Source: Verrucomicrobia bacterium UBA1731
GTDB taxonomy: Bacteria > Verrucomicrobiota > Kiritimatiellia > RFP12 > UBA1067
Assembly: GCA_002317575.1 (NCBI GenBank)
Contig: DCIH01000064.1
Coordinates: 17,037 to 22,334 of the forward strand
Length of the DNA stretch: 5,298 nt
Direction: 5' to 3'
Shown here piece after piece: positions 1 through 5,298 of the stretch. Every line of letters starts with the position of its first letter. Position 1 is the first letter of the stretch. The translations under genes and the position numbers were made by a program. The notes below the pieces were generated by a model. It saw only the letters and a list, made by a program, of their open reading frames with translations, searched no databases and was not told the DNA's origin.

Positions 1-604
1 CGCGCACCTGGTTGGTGAAGATGCACAGCGTCTTCGTCTGCGCGAGGATGCTCGTGAGCTTGCGCATCGCCTGGCTCATCAGGCGCGCCTGCAGGCCCAT
101 GTGGCTGTCGCCCATGCTGCCGTCGATTTCCGCCTGCGGCGTGAGCGCGGCAACGGAGTCGACGACGATGACATCGAGCGCGCCGGACTTGCAGAGCTGT
201 TCGCAGATGGAAAGCGCCTCTTCACCGGAATTCGGCTGGGAAACGAGAAGGTCGTCGAGATTCACGCCGATCTTCTTCGCATAACCGGGATCGAGCGCGT
301 GCTCTGCGTCGATGAACGCGGCGACGCCGCCGGCCTTCTGCGCGTTGGCGACCACGTGAAGCGCAAGCGTCGTCTTGCCGGACGACTCCTGGCCATAGCA
401 TTCGACGATGCGGCCGCGCGGCAGACCGCCCACGCCCAGGGCGAGGTCGAGGGACAACGCGCCGGTGGATATCACATCGACGTTGTGCTGGCCCTCGTCA
501 CCCAGCCGCATGATGGAAGATTCGCCGAATTCCTTGCGAATTTGGCTCAAAATCGCGTCCAACGCGCCATTCGTTTTCTTCTCTACGACTTTTTCCTTGG
601 CCAT
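1..604 (-). CDS. recA: RecA recombinase, C-terminal part cut off by window edge
   Basis: RecA is the cytoplasmic ATP-dependent recombinase. It forms filaments on single-stranded DNA, pairs it with homologous duplex and promotes LexA self-cleavage in the SOS response. The first 201 residues are present, from MAKEKVVEKK to a final FTNQVR; roughly the last 150 residues of a normal RecA lie beyond position 1. Visible landmarks are the N-terminal helix with SSIMRLGD (29-36), ISTGALSLD (45-53), the Walker A loop GQESSGKTT (71-79, Lys77/Thr78), FIDAEHALD (97-105) with Glu101 as the expected catalytic glutamate, Walker B VIVVDS (145-150), and loop-L1 region GDSHMGLQARLMSQAMRK (165-182). The usual Pro in the Walker A loop (GPESSGKT) is Gln here. 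The start is set by ATG at 604 with a GGGAGA ribosome site seven bases upstream. The gene has its own promoter and is separated from the upstream hydrolase by a terminator. Identification is essentially certain. Confidence 0.98.
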   Translation of the reverse strand, partial: MAKEKVVEKKTNGALDAILSQIRKEFGESSIMRLGDEGQHNVDVISTGALSLDLALGVGGLPRGRIVECYGQESSGKTTLALHVVANAQKAGGVAAFIDAEHALDPGYAKKIGVNLDDLLVSQPNSGEEALSICEQLCKSGALDVIVVDSVAALTPQAEIDGSMGDSHMGLQARLMSQAMRKLTSILAQTKTLCIFTNQVR

Positions 605-611
605 GACTACA

Positions 612-617
612 TCTCCC
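612..617 (-). promoter_or_regulatory. recA ribosome binding site
   Basis: On the minus strand the sequence GGGAGA lies seven bases before the recA ATG. It is a good Shine-Dalgarno match at normal spacing and fixes the start at 604. Confidence 0.8.
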
Positions 618-633
618 AAAATATGTTGGTTGG

Positions 634-663
634 ATTATATCACGTGCAGGACCGTTTTGAAAA
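634..663 (-). promoter_or_regulatory. recA promoter (sigma-70 type, extended -10)
   Basis: The minus strand has a perfect TATAAT at 639-634, preceded by TG and one base (TGATATAAT), the extended -10 form. A TTTTCA hexamer at 663-658 matches four of six bases of TTGACA with an 18-base spacer. Transcription would begin near 627, giving a leader of about 22 bases that contains the ribosome site. No CTGT-N8-ACAG or GAAC-N4-GTTC LexA operator of the well-known types is visible here, so SOS control cannot be assigned from known consensus sequences. Confidence 0.7.
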
Positions 664-685
664 TCCAAATGTGTGGTCAAAATCA

Positions 686-697
686 GGCCGAAAGGCC
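686..697 (-). repeat. Short GGCC hairpin upstream of recA
   Basis: GGCC-N4-GGCC forms a four-base-pair stem. It can extend by two pairs beyond one mismatch (683-700), and on the plus strand the loop would be GAAA, a stable tetraloop class. It lies between two candidate recA promoters. No T-run follows it on either strand, so it is not an intrinsic terminator. It could be an operator or may have no role. Confidence 0.3.
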
Positions 698-726
698 AGA
701 ATAAGATTTCATCGGCATTAAATCAA
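698..726 (-). promoter_or_regulatory. Possible second, upstream recA promoter
   Basis: On the minus strand TTGATT (726-721) and TATTCT (703-698) are separated by exactly 17 bases. Each matches four of six consensus bases. A transcript would start near 691 and run through the GGCC hairpin into recA. The match is modest and AT-rich intergenic DNA produces such pairs by chance, so this is weaker than the promoter at 634-663. Confidence 0.3.
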
Positions 727-762
727 TTTTACCTCGTGCACTGATTCCAGACGCCGGAAAAC

Positions 763-798
763 AAAAAAAAACACCCCGCCATCCGGAAGACGGCGGGG
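763..798 (-). terminator. Intrinsic terminator after the hydrolase gene
   Basis: Reading the minus strand, CCCCGCC (798-792) pairs with GGCGGGG (780-774). The stem extends inward by a G-U, a U-A and a C-G pair, making about ten pairs around a five-base loop. After TG an uninterrupted run of nine T follows (771-763). It lies 53 bases past the hydrolase stop codon at 852-854 and is oriented to end that transcript before the recA promoter. The plus strand lacks a comparable T-run, so it should work in one direction only. Confidence 0.93.
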
Positions 799-851
799 CA
801 ATTTTCGAAGCGCGGTGCATCCCGCGCCGCGCTGCGACGGGAAACGCCGTG

Positions 852-2381
852 TCACCACTCCACGAGCGCGAACGCGTTCGGGTGGAGGCGCAGAACGAAG
901 GAACCGTCCGCCGCGCACGCAAGCGGCACTTCCGTGTGGCTGCGGATCGGATCCGTCACATGGCAACGCGCACGGCGCGGATCGAGGCCGGGAAGCCGCA
1001 AATACACCGTCGCCATGTCGGTGATGTTGTTGTCCTCGGAATAGCGGGCGACGAGAAGCGCCTTCGCGCCGTCCTTGCCCTTGGCCGCGACGGCGCGGAA
1101 TCCTTCCTGTCCCACGACCGGATCCTTCTTCGCGAGCTCGACGCCCGTGGCGGCGTCGATCTTCTTGCCGCGGCCTTCCTTCACCACGCAGGCGACCTGC
1201 GTGCCGCAGTCGAGGAGACGCGCCCAGGCGTAGAACGGATAGTAGCCCTTCATCGGCTCGAGCGTCGTCATGTCGAACATGCCGTTCATGCCCACGGGAC
1301 GCGCATCGTAATACATGAGGTGATCAAGCGGCGCGTACTGGCAGTCAATCATCGTGGCGGCGATGAACGCCGCGCTCTTCTGGTTGAAACGGCCGCGCTC
1401 GACCTCGAGCGAATACACCCAATCGTCCGTCCAGCCCTTCACGTAGTTCCACTCGTTCAGGATCGATTCGGCGTTCTTGAAACCGCACTCGTCCATCATC
1501 CGGCGGGCCTGACGGCACATGTCGGTGACCCGCTTCGGCTCGACGGCGTAGACGTGCCAGGAGAAGAAATCGAGCGGCACATCGTTGTCATGGCAATACA
1601 TCAGGAACCGACGGCCCCAATCAAAGCGTCCGCAACTCGCCGGACCGCCGATCTTGAGGTTCGGGAACTTCGTCTTGAGGTGCTTCGCAGCCGTTTCATA
1701 AAACCGGAAGAAGTTCGTGACCGTGCCGCCCCAGCAACGCGGACCGCGCGGCAGATTGTCCGGATCGTCCGACACGTCGAGGTCGGGCTCGTTCCAGATT
1801 TCCCAGTAGACGATGTTGAACTGGTTGGACCACGCGATGTTCTTCGTGGTGTACGCCTTGTCCGTCGCCCAGCCCCAGCCCTCGTTGTAGTGGCGGATTA
1901 CGTGTTCGCACACGCGCGCCCACTTCGCGAAGTCCTTGGGCGGCAGCACGCCGTATTTCTTGGGACCGTGCTCGATCGTCTGGCCGAGACGGAAGAACGG
2001 CTGCGTTCCCGCGCGGACCATGTTGTCGAGATAGTAGTCGGTGAACACGAAGTCGTAGTTCTTCGGATCGTTCTCATCCGCGTCGAAATCGGGGAAGATG
2101 GCGCTGATGTCACATGTGTGCGGACCGCCCGAGACGCAGTTGATGCAGTCGTGCGTGCGGGCGAACGGAATGCGCGCGGCCTTGTAGTCGTCGAAGTTTC
2201 CGGACTTCTGGTCGCCCTTGACGGGCGCGACCTTCGGTCCGCCGTTCACCGAATTCATGAGGCGAATCGGTCCCAGCTCCTGCGCCGGATCGACCGTGAT
2301 CACGGCCGTCGCCGCCGGCTCCGCCGCAAACGCCGGCAGCATCGCCGCCGCACACACGAACCCCAACATGCTTTTTTTCAT
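852..2381 (-). CDS. Secreted GH39-like glycoside hydrolase (beta-xylosidase-like)
   Basis: This 509-residue protein is predicted to be exported and to hydrolyse a glycosidic bond by the retaining mechanism of clan GH-A TIM barrels. The N-terminus MKKSMLGFVCAAAMLPAFA is a Sec signal peptide with likely cleavage at AFA|AEP (19/20). Catalytic motifs are WEIWNEPDL (193-201), Glu198 as acid/base, and ILNEWNY (307-313), Glu310 as nucleophile. LKIGGPA (242-248) and DFFSWHVYA (271-279, His276) between them are typical of GH39. The C-terminal part (about 390-509) looks like the beta-sandwich that accompanies these barrels. A Cys/His cluster (H77, C79, C82, H88, C90) lies early in the mature protein. 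ATG at 2381 is chosen because it gives the signal peptide and follows an AAAGGAAG ribosome site; the open frame continues upstream to 2561 but would overlap the channel gene. It lies 52 bases after that gene and before a terminator. The substrate (xyloside, arabinoside, iduronide or other) cannot be read from sequence. Another clan GH-A family remains possible. Confidence 0.87.
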   Translation of the reverse strand: MKKSMLGFVCAAAMLPAFAAEPAATAVITVDPAQELGPIRLMNSVNGGPKVAPVKGDQKSGNFDDYKAARIPFARTHDCINCVSGGPHTCDISAIFPDFDADENDPKNYDFVFTDYYLDNMVRAGTQPFFRLGQTIEHGPKKYGVLPPKDFAKWARVCEHVIRHYNEGWGWATDKAYTTKNIAWSNQFNIVYWEIWNEPDLDVSDDPDNLPRGPRCWGGTVTNFFRFYETAAKHLKTKFPNLKIGGPASCGRFDWGRRFLMYCHDNDVPLDFFSWHVYAVEPKRVTDMCRQARRMMDECGFKNAESILNEWNYVKGWTDDWVYSLEVERGRFNQKSAAFIAATMIDCQYAPLDHLMYYDARPVGMNGMFDMTTLEPMKGYYPFYAWARLLDCGTQVACVVKEGRGKKIDAATGVELAKKDPVVGQEGFRAVAAKGKDGAKALLVARYSEDNNITDMATVYLRLPGLDPRRARCHVTDPIRSHTEVPLACAADGSFVLRLHPNAFALVEW

Positions 2382-2387
2382 GATTTT

Positions 2388-2395
2388 CTTCCTTT
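2388..2395 (-). promoter_or_regulatory. Ribosome binding site of the hydrolase gene
   Basis: The minus strand reads AAAGGAAG, with the AGGA core (2393-2390) eight bases before the ATG at 2381. It decides the start in favour of the signal-peptide methionine over any upstream in-frame start. Confidence 0.75.
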
Positions 2396-2416
2396 CTGTT
2401 TCATCGCCGGAAACGC

Positions 2417-2460
2417 TTGGACATTCCAATCCCTCATTCGGGCGCTTCGACTTTGTCGAA
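2417..2460 (-). repeat. Two tandem short inverted repeats before the hydrolase gene
   Basis: Two perfect inverted repeats, each with a three-base centre, sit side by side. TTCGAC-TTT-GTCGAA occupies 2446-2460, inside the last codons of the channel gene. TTGGA-CAT-TCCAA occupies 2417-2429, in the intergenic gap. Their centres are 30 bases apart, close to three helical turns, and the nearer centre is 42 bases upstream of the hydrolase ATG. They could be operator half-site pairs or small RNA hairpins. The arms differ in sequence, and repeats this short occur by chance every few kilobases, so a function is not established. Confidence 0.3.
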
Positions 2461-3813
2461 CCGGAAGCCATCAATGACCTCCTGTTCGGACAAACTCTGG
2501 TAGATGTCGCTGCAATCCTGGAAAATGCGCAACTGGAAGGACGCCAACACGGACAGCACATGCTCGGTGATGCCGGCCGACACCTTGCTGAACTGCGCGT
2601 ACGAGGTTGCGTCCGTAAACGCCCAGACCTGCACCGGAACGCCTTGCGTCGTCGGCTCGAGCGTCGTCACCGAGACGATCATGTCCTGCCTGATCCTCGG
2701 ATGGTTCGACAAGACATTCTTGACATATGCGCGGAACGTGCCGAGGTTCGTGTAGAGGCGGCTGTCGGAAATGCTCTTCCCCTGGCTCGCCTGTTCGGCG
2801 CGAAACGCCTCCACGTCCTCGATCTTGACGTCAAGACACTGGTTGAGGACCTCGTTGCCCTTGAGCTCCTCAAGCTCGGTCTTGCGCAGGAAGCGAACGC
2901 TGCGTTGGTCGATCAGAAACGCAAGCTTCAGCTGGCGCGCGCCCTTGGCAACCATGCTCGACAGGTTGGTAAACGATTCGTCCACCAACGTGCGGATGGG
3001 CAGCGCGACCACGGTTTGGTCCCAGTTGCGGATTTTGACGGTGTGGAGCGACAACGCCTCGACGATGCCGTCCACGCCTTTGTCCTTCAACACAATCCAG
3101 TCGCCGATATTCACAAGCTTGTTGCTGTTCACCTGGAAACTCGCCGCCAACGCCAGCATCGAATCCTGAAACACCAACATCAGCACGGCGGCGGCGGCGC
3201 CAAGCCCGGACAAATAGAAAACCGGCGACTGATGCGTAAGCGACGACAGCACGCAAATGGCGCCGGCGAGCCACACGAAACCCTTGACGGTCGACAAAAT
3301 GCCGTCGATGGGACGGTTCTGCGCGGCCAAGGTTCCGCGGTACCAGAGTCCCGCGAGGTTGACAATGTGCAAAACGGCGCGCGTCAGGAGCACGGCCAAA
3401 ACGGCCCCGCCGACACGCGCTATGCCGTATACGATCCACAGGTGCATGCCTTTCACCCAACACCAGCACACCACCGCATACACGGGAAGCGTCCAGCACA
3501 GGCTCGTGCAGATCTGGATGATTTCCGAACGGACTTCATCGCCCATTTTCGCTTTCCGCGCGTACATGGCGCAGCTGAAGCGCACCACGAGCAATCGCGC
3601 CAGGAACGCGGCAAGGCAACCCATGACGAGCGCGCCCGCGATGATGGCCAGATCGAATGCATACGGCGTGCTCCTCGTCGGCTCGAGCATCTTCAAGGCC
3701 GCGTCCGGCATCCAACGGCCGCTTGTCAGCACCTGGCTGAAAAAAGAAACCGCATCGCCGGCTTCCTGGGAAACCGCCGCGCAGACATTTGTCGACATTT
3801 CCTCCGCTCCCAT
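2434..3813 (-). CDS. ybdG: MscS-superfamily mechanosensitive channel, YbdG/MscM type
   Basis: This 459-residue inner-membrane protein is predicted to open under membrane tension and release solutes during hypo-osmotic shock. Hydrophobic segments lie at about 52-77, 99-120, 124-157, 176-193 and 198-228. The last is the pore-lining helix, with GLGAAAAVLMLVFQDSMLA (203-221) closely resembling the YbdG pattern. The cytoplasmic beta domain follows: VNIGDWIVL (234-242), then SLHTVKIRNWD (255-265) and ESFTN (279-283). The C-terminal part carries the signature that separates YbdG from ordinary MscS: TNLGTFRAYV (355-364), NHPRI (370-374), LEPTTQGVPVQVWAFT (385-400) and LRIFQD (428-433). Length is slightly above E. 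coli YbdG (about 415) through a longer N-terminus. ATG at 3813 has AGAGGA seven bases upstream. A second ATG at 3798 has its own GGGAG and GGAGG sequences and is an acceptable alternative. It starts 38 bases after rpoN and ends 52 bases before the hydrolase, implying co-transcription. Confidence 0.93.
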   Translation of the reverse strand: MGAEEMSTNVCAAVSQEAGDAVSFFSQVLTSGRWMPDAALKMLEPTRSTPYAFDLAIIAGALVMGCLAAFLARLLVVRFSCAMYARKAKMGDEVRSEIIQICTSLCWTLPVYAVVCWCWVKGMHLWIVYGIARVGGAVLAVLLTRAVLHIVNLAGLWYRGTLAAQNRPIDGILSTVKGFVWLAGAICVLSSLTHQSPVFYLSGLGAAAAVLMLVFQDSMLALAASFQVNSNKLVNIGDWIVLKDKGVDGIVEALSLHTVKIRNWDQTVVALPIRTLVDESFTNLSSMVAKGARQLKLAFLIDQRSVRFLRKTELEELKGNEVLNQCLDVKIEDVEAFRAEQASQGKSISDSRLYTNLGTFRAYVKNVLSNHPRIRQDMIVSVTTLEPTTQGVPVQVWAFTDATSYAQFSKVSAGITEHVLSVLASFQLRIFQDCSDIYQSLSEQEVIDGFRFDKVEAPE

Positions 3814-3820
3814 TTCATCA

Positions 3821-3826
3821 TCCTCT
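3821..3826 (-). promoter_or_regulatory. Ribosome binding site of the channel gene
   Basis: AGAGGA on the minus strand ends seven bases before the ATG at 3813. It supports that start, although the internal ATG at 3798 also has GGAG-type sequence before it. It lies in the 38-base gap after rpoN, in which I see no convincing promoter. Confidence 0.65.
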
Positions 3827-3851
3827 TTCTTGTTTTGACTTGATCACAAAC

Positions 3852-5246
3852 CTACGCGTTGCGCCGGCGCCCGTCACGGCCCGGGATATCCAGCTGGCCG
3901 CGGTATTTCGCCACCGTGCGACGCGCCACCGGAAATCCCTTTTCCTTCAGGAGCCCCGCGAGTTTTTCGTCCGAAAACGGGTTTGCGCGGTCTTCGCCCG
4001 CGATAAGCTTCTTGAGCGCGTCCGCCACGACGTCGCGCGCGACTATGCCGCCGTCCGCCGTCTCGACGCCGCTCGTGAAGAACCGGCGCAACTCCACCAC
4101 GCCCTTCGGCGTCGTCATGTACTTGTCGTTCACCGTGCGGCAGACGGTGGACGGATCGAACCCCACCTGCTTGGCGATTTCCGTCTGCGTGAGCGGCTTG
4201 AGGCCCTTGAGTCCGTTTTCGAAAAAGCCGGGCTGTGCGTCGATGATCGCCTGCGCGATGGAACGCACCGTCTCTTCGCGCCGCGCGATCGCCTCGGCGA
4301 TCTCGTTCACGCGCGCGATTTTCTCGCGGATGTACGCCTTCGTCTCGGCCGCACAATCGGGATCCTCCAGCATCTTCAGGTACTTGGGGCTCACGTGGAT
4401 CGTCGGCGTCGAGCGCGCGTCCACATCGGCCGTCCAGCGGCCGTCTTCGTCCTTCACCACATGGACCTCGGGCTTCACGATGCGCGTCGCGTCCGAACCG
4501 CCGGCCCAGGGCCGTCCGGGGCGCGGCTCGAGCGTGCGCAGTTCCCTGAGCGCCGCCGCGTACTGCTCGCGCGTCAACCCGAGCGCCTGTTCGATTTTCT
4601 CGCGGCGGTTCGCCGCCACATCGTCCAAATGGCTTTCGACGATCGCACGCACGTCGTCCGCATACGGGGAATCCTCAAGCTTGTCCAACTGCGCGAGCAG
4701 GCACTCCTTGAGGTTTCGCGCGCCACAGCCGGGCGGATCCAGCTCGCGGATCTGCGAGAGCACGTCCAGCACGTGCGCCTCCGTCTCGCCGCTCACCATG
4801 ACGATGTCGGGCAGGGAGCCGTTGAAGTAGCCGTCGTCGTTCAGGTTTCCCACGAGGATCTCCGCAAGCGCATGATCCGCCTCCGGAATCGCGCTCAACG
4901 GAATCTGCGCCGCCAGATGCTCCTGCAGCGTCTCGTCGCGCACCTGGTTGTCGAAGAAGCGTTCGCGGCGCTCAAGATCGTCCTCGGACGGATTGACGCT
5001 GGGAACGGCCTCGTCTTCAGGAAACGGCGCCACGGACGACTCGTTCCGCTCCTCGGCACATGTTTCCGCCGCGCTGAGAGATGTCTCGAGCGGATGGTCG
5101 AAATCCTCGATGACGGGATTCGTCTCCAGCTCGCGCACCAGTTCCTGCCGCAGTTCGGGCAAGCTCATCGCCAGTAGCTTGAGGGACTGGCGTTGCTGCG
5201 GCGCGAGCTGAAGCGACGGCCTCTGGCGCTGTTCGAGGGAGAGCAT
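3852..5246 (-). CDS. rpoN: RNA polymerase sigma-54 factor RpoN
   Basis: Sigma-54 directs RNA polymerase to -24/-12 promoters and needs an ATP-driven enhancer-binding activator to open them. The 464-residue product (E. coli 477) has all three family regions. The activator-interacting domain is near 1-50, with LQLAPQQRQSLKLLAMSLPE (12-31) and ETNPVIED (41-48). An acidic linker spans about 50-95. The core-binding domain (about 105-300) includes LVGNLNDDGYF (131-141) and LDPPGCGARNLKECLLAQL (169-187). The DNA-binding domain has helix-turn-helix LTQTEIAKQVGFDPSTVCR (352-370), KYMTTPKG (375-382), ELRRFFTSG (385-393) and the RpoN box ARRTVAKYRG (441-450), which normally ends in Glu. ATG at 5246 is preferred because it matches the usual family N-terminus and overlaps the upstream stop codon (TGATG). 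No Shine-Dalgarno is evident, consistent with translational coupling. An in-frame TTG at 5291 would add 15 unconserved residues and overlap the upstream gene. No activator gene is in the window. Confidence 0.97.
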   Translation of the reverse strand: MLSLEQRQRPSLQLAPQQRQSLKLLAMSLPELRQELVRELETNPVIEDFDHPLETSLSAAETCAEERNESSVAPFPEDEAVPSVNPSEDDLERRERFFDNQVRDETLQEHLAAQIPLSAIPEADHALAEILVGNLNDDGYFNGSLPDIVMVSGETEAHVLDVLSQIRELDPPGCGARNLKECLLAQLDKLEDSPYADDVRAIVESHLDDVAANRREKIEQALGLTREQYAAALRELRTLEPRPGRPWAGGSDATRIVKPEVHVVKDEDGRWTADVDARSTPTIHVSPKYLKMLEDPDCAAETKAYIREKIARVNEIAEAIARREETVRSIAQAIIDAQPGFFENGLKGLKPLTQTEIAKQVGFDPSTVCRTVNDKYMTTPKGVVELRRFFTSGVETADGGIVARDVVADALKKLIAGEDRANPFSDEKLAGLLKEKGFPVARRTVAKYRGQLDIPGRDGRRRNA

Positions 5247-5298
5247 CAGGCGGTCTGTTCGAGGAAACGGAGATCGTTCTCGTACAGCCAACGGATGT
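5246..5298 (-). CDS. C-terminal end of an unidentified upstream gene
   Basis: A minus-strand frame enters from the right edge and encodes IRWLYENDLRFLEQTA before a TGA at 5248-5246. The A of this stop is the first base of the rpoN ATG, so the two genes overlap by one base, a common arrangement for coupled translation. Only 16 complete codons are present, too few to identify the product. In many Gram-negative bacteria the gene before rpoN is lptB, the ATPase of lipopolysaccharide export, whose proteins often end in a short Leu-Tyr...Phe-Arg tail. The tail here is only vaguely similar, so that is a guess from context. Confidence 0.55.
   Translation of the reverse strand, partial: IRWLYENDLRFLEQTA

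Noticed and set aside
684..700. Possible sigma-54 promoter upstream of recA starting at TGGCC on the minus strand
   Set aside because: Ten bases after the GG the sequence is TG rather than GC, so the essential -12 element is missing. The match comes from the GGCC hairpin.
101..721. 206-codon open frame on the plus strand opposite recA
   Set aside because: It lies across recA and its promoter, and its sequence is antisense of conserved RecA motifs.
2414..2430. Possible sigma-54 -24/-12 promoter before the hydrolase (GG...GC on the minus strand)
   Set aside because: GG and GC are separated by nine bases rather than the strict ten, and the flanks do not match TGGCAC or TTGC.
849..2477. 542-codon open frame on the plus strand opposite the hydrolase gene
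   Set aside because: It is the antisense of a well-supported gene. Its product is Arg/His/Val-rich without domain-like motifs, as expected for the complement of GC-rich codons, and it lacks a convincing ribosome site.
2382..2561. N-terminal extension of the hydrolase by 60 codons
   Set aside because: It would overlap the end of the channel gene, has no family similarity and would bury the signal peptide. The ATG at 2381 has a good ribosome site.
2218..3843. 541-codon open frame on the plus strand opposite the channel gene
   Set aside because: It mirrors the channel gene. The product is rich in Arg, His and Gln with no recognisable fold or membrane segment, so it is a by-product of third-position GC bias.
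3789..5177. 462-codon open frame on the plus strand opposite rpoN
   Set aside because: It is the complement of rpoN with an Arg-rich, low-complexity product. No motif or ribosome site supports it.
5247..5291. TTG-started rpoN with 15 extra residues
   Set aside because: The extra residues are not like any sigma-54 N-terminus and overlap an upstream coding frame. The ATG at 5246 matches the family start.

Overview
The window carries four recognisable genes and the last codons of a fifth, all on the minus strand. In transcription order (right to left) they are: the tail of an unidentified upstream gene, rpoN (sigma-54), a YbdG/MscM-type mechanosensitive channel gene, a secreted GH39-like glycoside hydrolase gene, a strong intrinsic terminator, and then recA with its own promoter. 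recA runs off the left edge. No RNA genes, CRISPR arrays, insertion sequences or other mobile elements were seen, and no stretch over 300 bases lacks a gene (the longest gap is about 250 bases, between recA and the hydrolase).

The DNA is GC-rich with strong third-position GC bias, which is why long open frames also lie on the plus strand opposite every real gene. The gene content is Gram-negative-like: sigma-54, a YbdG-type channel and a Sec-exported polysaccharide-degrading enzyme. The RecA and hydrolase sequences, including the hydrolase's family style, recall the Verrucomicrobiota/Kiritimatiellota/Lentisphaerota (PVC) group. That placement is impression-based inference and no taxonomic marker here proves it.

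Layout. Positions 5246-5298 hold the end of an upstream gene whose TGA overlaps the rpoN ATG by one base (TGATG), so rpoN is probably translationally coupled. rpoN (3852-5246) is followed after 38 bases by the channel gene (2434-3813) and after a further 52 bases by the hydrolase gene (852-2381). Each of the latter two has its own Shine-Dalgarno sequence. The tight spacing, shared strand and single terminator at 763-798 suggest one transcription unit, although two small inverted repeats just upstream of the hydrolase could be a separate control point. recA (1-604) starts downstream of that terminator. Its near-ideal extended -10 promoter lies at 634-663, and a weaker second promoter candidate lies further upstream.

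Functionally this is mostly a core-genome region: DNA recombination and SOS (RecA), alternative transcription initiation (RpoN) and osmotic protection (channel). One carbohydrate-active exported enzyme is attached to it. I see no evidence of a new defence or mobile system. The points most worth checking are the coupled upstream gene, the hydrolase in the rpoN operon, and a Gln in place of the usual Pro in the RecA P-loop.
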